Source: an uncultured Nostocoides sp. (GTDB lineage Bacteria > Actinomycetota > Actinomycetes > Actinomycetales > Dermatophilaceae). From it: DNA of 6,300 nt. The notes under the pieces are model-generated. The model saw nothing but the letters and a program-made list of their open reading frames with translations. It was not told the DNA's origin and searched no databases. Shown here one piece after another: positions 1-4,662 of this stretch; within the stretch, counting starts at the first letter, position 1; each line of letters begins with the position of its first letter. The DNA is taken from assembly GCA_936931335.1 (NCBI GenBank), contig CAKZIH010000245.1:1-6300 (forward strand), written 5' to 3'. Both the position numbers and the translations under genes were made by a program.

Positions 1-209
1 AGCTCGGCGCCGAGGGCGTCTTCGTCGGGTCCGGGATCTTCAAGTCCGGCAACCCCGCCCAGCGTGCCGAGGCCATCGTCAAGGCCACTACCTTCCACGA
101 CGACCCGGACATGATCGCGGAGGTTTCCCGTGGCCTGGGCGAGGCCATGGTCGGCATCAATGTCGACCAGATCCCCCAGCCCCACCGCCTCGCCGAGCGC
201 GGCTGGTGA
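1..209 (+). CDS. pdxS: Pyridoxal 5'-phosphate synthase lyase subunit PdxS, C-terminal part
   Basis: This is the last 68 codons of PdxS (codons begin at base 3, TGA at 207-209). PdxS is the lyase subunit of the DXP-independent vitamin B6 pathway. It condenses ribose 5-phosphate, glyceraldehyde 3-phosphate and ammonia into PLP in the cytoplasm, taking the ammonia from PdxT. The visible segment has the family's phosphate-binding motif GVFVGSGIFKS, the stretch FHDDPDMIAEVSRGLGEAM, and the typical ending VGINVDQIPQPHRLAERGW, so the C-terminus looks intact. Only the front is missing, cut by the window edge. pdxT follows after 142 bases, a wider gap than the tight coupling often seen for this pair. 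The family assignment is near certain from the motifs. Confidence 0.97.
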   Translation, partial: LGAEGVFVGSGIFKSGNPAQRAEAIVKATTFHDDPDMIAEVSRGLGEAMVGINVDQIPQPHRLAERGW

Positions 210-236
210 CCCTGCGCCGCAGCGTTTACCGGTTTC

Positions 237-315
237 TCTCCGGCTGCCGGAACCCTGCGCCTACCCCCACTTTGCACCAGGGTGGAAGCGCAAGGTTCCC
301 GAGGGAAGCCGGGGG
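237..315 (+). other. Long nested hairpin in the pdxS-pdxT spacer
   Basis: The spacer contains three nested complementary blocks. The outer stem pairs 237-245 with 307-315 (9 pairs, two of them G-U). The middle stem pairs 249-260 with 288-299 (11 of 12 pairs, one C/A mismatch). The inner stem pairs 261-266 with 280-285 (6 pairs, one G-U). The loop is 267-279. No T-run follows, so a classical intrinsic terminator is unlikely. It ends 24 bases before the pdxT ribosome binding site. It could tune pdxT expression or pdxS mRNA stability, or be a dispersed palindromic repeat. The pairing is read directly from the sequence; its function is unknown. Confidence 0.55.
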
Positions 316-339
316 AGTTCGCCGTGGTGGCACATCTCT

Positions 340-344
340 GGAGA
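340..344 (+). promoter_or_regulatory. Ribosome binding site that fixes the pdxT start
   Basis: GGAGA at 340-344 lies 7 bases before GTG 352. It is only 1 base before the in-frame GTG at 346, which argues for the start at 352. The same frame is open upstream to an ATG at 130, inside pdxS, but that extension has no PdxT-like sequence. Confidence 0.7.
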
Positions 345-351
345 CGTGCGG

Positions 352-954
352 GTGAAACCGACGATCGGCGTCCTGGCCGTGCAGGGTGATGTGCGCGAGC
401 ATGTGACAGCGCTGCGGGCGGCCGGGGCGGACGCCTCGACCGTGCGCCGACCCGCGGAACTCGACGCCGTCGACGCCCTGGTGATCCCCGGCGGGGAGTC
501 CACCACCATCGACAAGCTGATCCGCGCCTTCGAGTTGCGCGAGCCGATCGTGGAACGCTTGCGGGCCGGTATGCCGGCATACGGCTCGTGCGCGGGGATG
601 ATCCTGCTCGCCGACCGGATCGAGGGCGGCCGGGCCGACCAGCAGACCCTCGGCGGACTCGATATCACGGTGCGGCGCAACGCTTTTGGCCGGCAGGTGG
701 ACTCCTTCGAGGAAGACCTGCGGATCACGGCCTTGGGAGCGGAGCCGCTGCGCGCGGTGTTCATCCGTGCGCCTTGGGTGGAGCAGGTCGGTGCCGGGGT
801 CGAGGTGCTGGCCACGGTCGAATCCGGGCCGGCCGTCGGCGCCGTGGTCGCCGTGCGCCAGGGCCCGCTGCTGGCCACCTCCTTCCACCCCGAGGTCACC
901 GGCGACAGCCGCTTCCACGAATACTTCGTCGACCTGGTCTGCGCCGACGCATAA
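352..954 (+). CDS. pdxT: Pyridoxal 5'-phosphate synthase glutaminase subunit PdxT
   Basis: PdxT is a class I (triad) glutamine amidotransferase. It hydrolyses glutamine and channels ammonia to PdxS in the 24-subunit PLP synthase complex. The 200-residue product has the usual family length. The N-terminus PTIGVLAVQGDVREH matches family starts. The oxyanion-region motif PGGES is at residues 46-50, the nucleophile Cys80 sits in YGSCAGMI (77-84), and His179 and Glu181 lie in SFHPEVTGD. The family motifs NAFGRQVDSFE (110-120) and FIRAP (137-141) are also present. The triad is complete, so the enzyme should be active. GTG at 352 is chosen from GGAGA spacing and from where homology begins. The most common family motif is GTCAG; here it is GSCAG, a conservative change. 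It is probably co-transcribed with pdxS, although the 142-base structured spacer leaves room for separate control. Confidence 0.96.
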   Translation: MKPTIGVLAVQGDVREHVTALRAAGADASTVRRPAELDAVDALVIPGGESTTIDKLIRAFELREPIVERLRAGMPAYGSCAGMILLADRIEGGRADQQTLGGLDITVRRNAFGRQVDSFEEDLRITALGAEPLRAVFIRAPWVEQVGAGVEVLATVESGPAVGAVVAVRQGPLLATSFHPEVTGDSRFHEYFVDLVCADA

Positions 955-960
955 CGCCCA

Positions 961-998
961 GATCGTTGCCCACCGACCGGCGGTGGCTAAGATCGATC
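961..998 (+). other. Short hairpin downstream of pdxT
   Basis: CCACCG (970-975) and CGGTGG (981-986) form a perfect 6-bp stem with a 5-base loop. GATCG (961-965) can pair with CGATC (994-998) outside it. It begins 6 bases after the pdxT stop and has no T-tract. It may be a weak terminator or processing site, or simply a by-product of GC-rich sequence. It overlaps the possible yebC promoter. Confidence 0.3.
966..993 (+). promoter_or_regulatory. Possible promoter of yebC
   Basis: TTGCCC (966-971), a 16-base spacer and TAAGAT (988-993) match the housekeeping sigma consensus at 4 of 6 positions in each box. Transcription would start near base 1000, leaving a leader of about 35 bases. The spacer also contains the hairpin at 970-986, so the site is ambiguous. 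Confidence 0.4.
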
Positions 999-1035
999 CT
1001 CAGCCCACCCGCATACCGACCCGAAGGACGCACGC

Positions 1036-1791
1036 ATGTCCGGCCACTCCAAATGGGCCACTACCAAGCACCAGAAGGCCGCCAAGGATGCCAAGCGCGG
1101 CAAGCTCTTCGCCAAGCTGATCAAGAATATCGAGGTCGCGGCGAAGACCGGTGGCGGTGACCCGGACGGCAACCCCACGCTGTGGGATGCCATCTACAAG
1201 GCGAAGAAGTCCTCGGTCCCCAATGACAACATCGACCGTGCCGTCAAGCGCGGCTCCGGTGCCGAGGCCGGCGGGGCCGACTGGCAGACGATCATGTATG
1301 AGGGGTACGCCCCCGGCGGTGTCGCCGTGCTCATCGAGTGCCTCACCGACAACCGCAACCGCGCGGCCGCCGAGGTTCGCACCGCGCTCTCGCGCAATGG
1401 CGGAAGCCTCGCGGACCCGGGTTCGGTGGCCTATGTCTTCAACCGCAAGGGCGTGGTGATCGTCCCCAAGGAGGCCCGCAGCGAGGACGACATCCTCGAG
1501 GTGGTGCTCGACGCCGGCGCCGAAGAGGTCAACGACAATGGCGACACCTGGGAGATCGTCTCCGAGGCCACCGATGTCATCGCCGTGCGTACCGCGCTGC
1601 AAGAGGCCGGGATCGACTTCGACTCCGCCGAGGCGTCCTTCGTGCCCAACCTGCAGGTCCCGCTGGATCTCGACGGCGCCCGCAAGATGATCCGCGTGGT
1701 CGAGGCCCTCGAGGACTCCGACGATGTGCAGAACGTTTACGCCAATGGCGACATCCCCGACGAGGTCCTCGCCCAGCTCGAAGAGGAGTGA
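1036..1791 (+). CDS. yebC: YebC/TACO1-family protein (translation factor or putative transcriptional regulator)
   Basis: The 251-residue product is the normal length for the family. It starts with the signature SGHSKWATTKHQKAAKDAKRG and continues with DPDGNPTLWDAIYKAKKSSVPNDNIDRAVKRG (residues 42-72), then the second-domain motifs YEGYAPGGVAVLIECLTDNRNR (88-109) and NGGSLADPGSVAYVF (121-135). Bacterial members were long annotated as transcriptional regulators. The mitochondrial homologue TACO1 is a translational activator, and newer work on bacterial YebC proteins points to relief of ribosome stalling, notably at proline-rich sites; which applies here is inference. The ATG at 1036 has AAGGA (1024-1028) 7 bases upstream. 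An 81-base spacer follows pdxT and a strong hairpin follows the stop, so it may be transcribed alone or as the last gene of a pdx operon. Its place next to ruvC is a conserved actinobacterial arrangement. Confidence 0.95.
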   Translation: MSGHSKWATTKHQKAAKDAKRGKLFAKLIKNIEVAAKTGGGDPDGNPTLWDAIYKAKKSSVPNDNIDRAVKRGSGAEAGGADWQTIMYEGYAPGGVAVLIECLTDNRNRAAAEVRTALSRNGGSLADPGSVAYVFNRKGVVIVPKEARSEDDILEVVLDAGAEEVNDNGDTWEIVSEATDVIAVRTALQEAGIDFDSAEASFVPNLQVPLDLDGARKMIRVVEALEDSDDVQNVYANGDIPDEVLAQLEEE

Positions 1792-1795
1792 CAGG

Positions 1796-1840
1796 CACAC
1801 CGGACGGCCGGCGCCACGAGATCGGCGCCGGTGCGGTGTG
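1796..1840 (+). terminator. Two-tier hairpin, probable terminator after yebC
   Basis: The hairpin begins 4 bases after the yebC stop. The upper stem CCGGCGCC (1808-1815) pairs perfectly with GGCGCCGG (1824-1831) around an 8-base loop. The lower stem CACACCG (1796-1802) pairs perfectly with CGGTGTG (1834-1840), for 15 Watson-Crick pairs in all, and G-U pairs can extend the base. Only TTGCTG follows instead of a U-run, as is common for terminators in high-GC actinomycetes. It separates yebC from the ruvC promoter. Since both arms are symmetrical, it could also act on antisense transcripts. Confidence 0.7.
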
Positions 1841-1870
1841 TTGCTGACCGACGCCGTGACGCGCCGCGGT

Positions 1871-1876
1871 TAGGCT
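1871..1876 (+). promoter_or_regulatory. Candidate -10 box of the ruvCAB promoter
   Basis: TAGGCT fits the TAnnnT -10 pattern common for actinobacterial housekeeping sigma factors. It would place the transcription start near 1883. No good -35 box is seen 16-18 bases upstream; TTGCTG at 1841-1846 is too far (24-base spacer). The adjacent LexA-type dyad supports its being a real promoter. Confidence 0.5.
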
Positions 1877-1879
1877 GAC

Positions 1880-1899
1880 TGCCGTACATCTGTTCGGCA
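1880..1899 (+). promoter_or_regulatory. LexA operator (SOS box) upstream of ruvC
   Basis: The core CGTACATCTGTTCG (1883-1896) matches the actinobacterial/Gram-positive LexA consensus CGAACRNNYGTTCG at every defined position but one (T for A at 1885). The dyad extends to 20 bases with 8 of 10 symmetric pairs complementary. It lies just 3' of the candidate -10 box, over the expected start, where bound LexA would block transcription. ruvC is a known LexA target in mycobacteria. The match is seen directly; binding is inferred. Confidence 0.75.
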
Positions 1900-1921
1900 C
1901 GGCGTGGAAGCGAGGTGGCTG

Positions 1922-2443
1922 ATGCGCGTCCTCGGCGTAGACCCCGGACTGACCCGCTGTGGGCTCGGTGTGGTCGAGGGGCGCCCCGGTCAGGTCCGCA
2001 TGGTGGCCGTCGGCGTGGTGCGCACCCCCAGCGACGCCGACCCGGGCCGGCGGCTGCTCTATCTCGAAGACCAGCTCGGCGAATGGGTCGATCGCTTCAC
2101 CCCCGATGTCATTGCGGTGGAACGGGTTTTTGCCGACCGGAATGTCACCTCGGTGATGACCACCGCCCACGCCACCGCGGTCACCCTGCTGGTGGCCGCC
2201 CGACGCTCGCTTCCGGTCGCCTTCCATACCCCCACCGAGGTCAAGGCCGCGGTCACCGGCAGCGGTCGGGCCGACAAGGCCCAGGTGACCGGCATGGTCA
2301 CCCGCATCCTCGCCCTGGATGAGCGCCCGCGCCCCGCGGACGCCGCCGACGCCTTGGCGTTGGCGATCTGTCATACCTGGCGCGGGGGTACCCAGGCCCG
2401 GCATGCCGCGGCCCTGCCACCCACCGCGGGAGTCACCCGATGA
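1922..2443 (+). CDS. ruvC: Holliday junction endonuclease RuvC
   Basis: RuvC is the dimeric, Mg-dependent endonuclease that resolves Holliday junctions by symmetric nicking, working with RuvAB. The 173-residue product has the four acidic catalytic residues of the RNase H-like fold: Asp7 in GVDPGLTRCG, Glu67 in AVERVF, and Asp140 and Asp143 in PADAADALALAICH. Lys108 and Lys119, in the conserved block EVKAAVTGSGRADKAQV, correspond to the conserved basic residues of E. coli RuvC. ATG at 1922 is chosen because the family starts at M-R-V-L-G-V-D and GAGG (1912-1915) is suitably placed; GTG 1904 would only add six unmatched residues. Oddity: the usual A-Q-A-x-G motif reads A-H-A-T-A (residues 82-86). 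The stop overlaps the ruvA start by 4 bases (ATGA). Expression is probably SOS-controlled through the upstream operator. Confidence 0.97.
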   Translation: MRVLGVDPGLTRCGLGVVEGRPGQVRMVAVGVVRTPSDADPGRRLLYLEDQLGEWVDRFTPDVIAVERVFADRNVTSVMTTAHATAVTLLVAARRSLPVAFHTPTEVKAAVTGSGRADKAQVTGMVTRILALDERPRPADAADALALAICHTWRGGTQARHAAALPPTAGVTR

Positions 2444-3036
2444 TCGCCTCGCTCACCGGCACCGCGCGCTTCGTCGGCCTGGACCGCCTGGTGCTGACCG
2501 TAGGCGGGGTGGGGATGCTCGTGCTGACCACCCCGGCCACGGCGGCGGGCATCCGAGTCGGCCAAGAGCTCACGCTGGAGACCACGCTCATCGTGCGCGA
2601 GGACAGTCTCACCCTGTATGGCTTCGCCACCGCGGGGGAGAAGGAGATGTTCGAGACCGCGCAGACGGTGACCGGTGTCGGTCCCCGGCTGGCGCTGGCG
2701 CTGCTCTCGGTGCTCTCGCCGACCGATCTCGCCGCCGCGGTGGCGAATGCCGATCTCGCCGCGCTGACCAAGGTGCCCGGGGTCGGCAAGAAGGGCGCCG
2801 AGCGGCTGATCCTGGAGTTGCGCGACAAGCTGCCGGCCACCACTGCCAGCGCGCCCGCCGCGACGCCCCCGGCGACGGTGGGCACCGACCGCGGGCAGGT
2901 CGTCGAGGCGCTGGTCGGTCTGGGCTGGAGCGCCAAGGCGGCCGGTGACGTGGTGGAGCGGGTCGCCAACGCCCCCGATGCCCCGGCCGATCTGCCGGGT
3001 CTGCTGCGCGCCGCGTTGCGGGAGTTGGGCCGGTGA
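2440..3036 (+). CDS. ruvA: Holliday junction DNA-binding subunit RuvA
   Basis: RuvA tetramers bind the four-way junction and load the RuvB motors for branch migration. The 198-residue product has all three domains. The N-terminal OB-fold covers about residues 1-63, opens with MIASLTGTARFVG, and includes the acidic pin Glu54-Asp55 before SLTLYGF. The middle domain has two helix-hairpin-helix motifs, VTGVGPRLALALL (77-89) and VPGVGKKGAERLILEL (112-127). After an Ala/Pro/Thr-rich linker (about 132-148), the C-terminal RuvB-binding domain covers about 150-198 (VVEALVGLGWSAKAAGDVV). The ATG overlaps the ruvC stop, and GGGAG at 2428-2432 gives a 7-base spacing. The ruvB GTG in turn overlaps the ruvA stop, so the three proteins are probably made by coupled translation. 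All expected features are intact. Confidence 0.97.
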   Translation: MIASLTGTARFVGLDRLVLTVGGVGMLVLTTPATAAGIRVGQELTLETTLIVREDSLTLYGFATAGEKEMFETAQTVTGVGPRLALALLSVLSPTDLAAAVANADLAALTKVPGVGKKGAERLILELRDKLPATTASAPAATPPATVGTDRGQVVEALVGLGWSAKAAGDVVERVANAPDAPADLPGLLRAALRELGR

Positions 3037-4145
3037 GCGGCGGCTTCCGCAACGAGATCCACGAGGCGGCCCCGGCCGGTGAGGTGGAGACCTCCCGGGT
3101 CCTGGACGCCGGCGGCAGCGACGACGAACGCCTGGTCGAGGCGACCCTGCGTCCCCGCCGCCTAGCCGAGTTCCCCGGGCAAACCCGGGTGCGCGACCAA
3201 CTCGACCTGGTGCTGCAGGCCGCCCGCGGGCGCGGGGCCACCCCGGACCACATCCTGCTGTCAGGCCCGCCCGGGCTGGGCAAGACGACCCTGGCGATGA
3301 TCGTCGCGGCTGAACTGGAGCGCCCGATCCGGGTCACCTCCGGCCCGGCGATCCAGCATGCCGGCGACCTGGCTGCGGTGCTCTCCTCGCTGGCCGAGGG
3401 GGAGGTCCTCTTCCTCGATGAGATCCACCGGATGGCGCGCGCCGCCGAGGAGATGCTCTACCTGGCGATGGAGGACTTCCGGGTCGACGTGATCGTCGGC
3501 AAGGGGGCGGGGGCGACCGCCATACCGCTGAGCCTGCCACCGTTCACCGTGGTCGGGGCCACCACCCGGGCGGGCTTGCTGCCGGCGCCGCTGCGTGACC
3601 GGTTCGGGTTCACCGGGCACCTGGACTTCTATTCGCCAACCGAATTGGCCACCATCCTGCAGCGCTCGGCCGACCTGCTCGGCGTGGACGCGCAGGCCGA
3701 GGCGATCACCGAGATCGCCGGCCGCTCCCGCGGCACCCCCCGCATCGCCAACCGGTTGCTGCGCCGGGTGCGCGACTGGGCCCAAGTGCACGGTTCCGGC
3801 CGGGTCGACCTGCCCGCCGCGCGGGCGGCGTTGAGCCTGTTCGATGTCGATGAACAGGGTCTCGACCGCCTCGACCGCGCCGTCCTCGACGCCCTGTGCC
3901 GCCGGTATGGCGGGGGACCGGTCGGCATTGCCACCCTCGCGGTCGCGGTGGGGGAGGAGAGCGACACCGTGGAGACGGTGGCCGAGCCGTTTCTGGTGCG
4001 CCAGGGTTTTTTGCTGCGCACGCCACGAGGCCGGATCGCGGCGCCGCTGGCCTGGACGCACCTCGGGCTCACCCCGCCGGCCGAGTTCACGCCAGCCCAG
4101 CCGGCGTTGCCGATCGACGACGCCAGCGGCCGGTTCGGCGGCTGA
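3033..4145 (+). CDS. ruvB: Holliday junction branch-migration ATPase RuvB
   Basis: RuvB is the hexameric AAA+ motor that pulls DNA through the RuvA-bound junction. The 370-residue product has Walker A GPPGLGKTT (78-86), Walker B LFLDEIH (126-132), sensor 1 GATTRAG (175-181), the LRDRFG motif carrying the arginine finger (187-192), and sensor 2 Arg237 in GTPRIANRLLRR. A C-terminal winged-helix domain (about 278-346) includes GGGPVGIATLA and EPFLVRQGFLLRTPRGR. The first 30 residues and the last 24 are variable tails, as in other actinobacterial RuvB proteins. Residues 46-50 read EFPGQ where E-F-(I/V)-G-Q is usual, a small deviation. The start GTG 3033 overlaps the ruvA stop as GTGA, with GGGAG (3020-3024) 8 bases upstream. 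No convincing terminator follows, and the next promoter begins 30 bases after the stop. Confidence 0.97.
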   Translation: MSGGFRNEIHEAAPAGEVETSRVLDAGGSDDERLVEATLRPRRLAEFPGQTRVRDQLDLVLQAARGRGATPDHILLSGPPGLGKTTLAMIVAAELERPIRVTSGPAIQHAGDLAAVLSSLAEGEVLFLDEIHRMARAAEEMLYLAMEDFRVDVIVGKGAGATAIPLSLPPFTVVGATTRAGLLPAPLRDRFGFTGHLDFYSPTELATILQRSADLLGVDAQAEAITEIAGRSRGTPRIANRLLRRVRDWAQVHGSGRVDLPAARAALSLFDVDEQGLDRLDRAVLDALCRRYGGGPVGIATLAVAVGEESDTVETVAEPFLVRQGFLLRTPRGRIAAPLAWTHLGLTPPAEFTPAQPALPIDDASGRFGG

Positions 4146-4174
4146 CCGCGGAACGCGCCGAGTTCCCGGACCGT

Positions 4175-4203
4175 TTGGGAAGGCGCAGGGAGGTCCGTAG
4201 ACT
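4175..4203 (+). promoter_or_regulatory. Promoter of yajC-secD
   Basis: TTGGGA (4175-4180), an exact 17-base spacer and TAGACT (4198-4203) form a typical actinobacterial housekeeping promoter, with 4 of 6 matches in each box. Transcription would start near 4210, giving a leader of about 54 bases before yajC. It would allow Sec accessory genes to be expressed independently of the SOS-controlled ruv operon. Confidence 0.6.
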
Positions 4204-4211
4204 CCCGAGAA

Positions 4212-4226
4212 GGCCCGGACTGGGCC
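4212..4226 (+). other. Hairpin near the 5' end of the yajC leader
   Basis: GGCCC (4212-4216) pairs perfectly with GGGCC (4222-4226) around a 5-base loop. TTTT follows at 4232-4235, 5 bases after the stem. It sits within a few bases of the predicted transcription start. It may stabilise the 5' end, act as a weak attenuator or terminator for ruvB read-through, or have no role; the stem is short. Confidence 0.3.
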
Positions 4227-4263
4227 AACACTTTTGCACGCCCAATTAAGGACACTTCCACGC

Positions 4264-4662
4264 ATGCACACGGGTCTGGCCGCTGCGGACGCCCAATCGG
4301 GCCTCGGCATCGGCAACCTCTTGATCCTGCTGCTCCCGCTGTTGCTGTTGGTCTTCCTGATGACCAGCCAGCGCCGCCGGGTGCGGACCATGGAGACCTT
4401 CCAGTCCTCGCTCGTCGAGGGTGACGAGGTGCTCACCTCTTCCGGCATGTATGGCCGGGTGGTCGGCATCGGTGCCGCGGAGGTCGTCTTGGAGGTAGCC
4501 CCCGGGGTGCACCTGCGCTTCGACAAGCGCGCGATCGGCCAGCGGGTGTCCCCGGCGGCCCCGGTCACCGGTTCGGGCGATGGCCTGACCGGTGGTCCGA
4601 GCACGGGCCCGGGCGCCACCGCTGGTGCGGTTGATGAGCCGCGTCAGCCGGGAGAGCAGTGA
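4264..4662 (+). CDS. yajC: Preprotein translocase accessory subunit YajC
   Basis: YajC is a small single-span membrane protein that associates with SecDF and SecYEG. It is not essential in E. coli, and its exact role is unclear. The 132-residue product has a short N-terminus, one membrane segment rich in Leu (about residues 17-34), and a basic stretch QRRR (36-39) marking the cytoplasmic side. The conserved cytoplasmic domain follows: ETFQSSLVEGDEVLTSSGMYGRVVGI (44-69). The tail from about residue 97 is Gly/Pro/Ser-rich and not conserved. ATG 4264 is chosen because TTAAGGA (4246-4252) lies upstream (11-base spacing, somewhat long). An in-frame TTG at 4234 has no good ribosome binding site. 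The stop overlaps the secD ATG by one base (TGATG), so the two are probably translated together. Confidence 0.93.
   Translation: MHTGLAAADAQSGLGIGNLLILLLPLLLLVFLMTSQRRRVRTMETFQSSLVEGDEVLTSSGMYGRVVGIGAAEVVLEVAPGVHLRFDKRAIGQRVSPAAPVTGSGDGLTGGPSTGPGATAGAVDEPRQPGEQ

Noticed and set aside
130..351. Upstream extension of pdxT starting inside pdxS
   Set aside because: The added 74 residues are low-quality Ser/Pro/Ala sequence without PdxT homology. The ribosome binding site and homology both place the start at 352.
324..389. Short GTG-started frame (21 codons) overlapping the pdxT start, preceded by GGGGGAG
   Set aside because: The Shine-Dalgarno-like run lies in the outer arm of the spacer hairpin. 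The frame is very short, and nothing else supports a leader peptide.
1000..1800. 266-codon minus-strand frame opposite yebC
   Set aside because: It mirrors yebC almost exactly and shows no recognisable family features.
1854..1876. LexA-independent damage promoter (PafBC type) upstream of ruvC
   Set aside because: The bases 8 upstream of TAGGCT match the TTGTCAGTG-type element poorly.
4163..4181. TTCCC/GGGAA hairpin after ruvB as a terminator
   Set aside because: The stem has only 5 pairs with a 9-base loop and no T-run, and it overlaps the -35 box of the yajC promoter.
3261..4619. 452-codon open frame on the minus strand opposite ruvB and yajC
   Set aside because: It runs antisense to two certain genes and across their promoter region. 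Its composition (Arg, Gly, Ala, Pro, Gln) is a by-product of GC-rich codon use on the other strand, and I recognise no domain.
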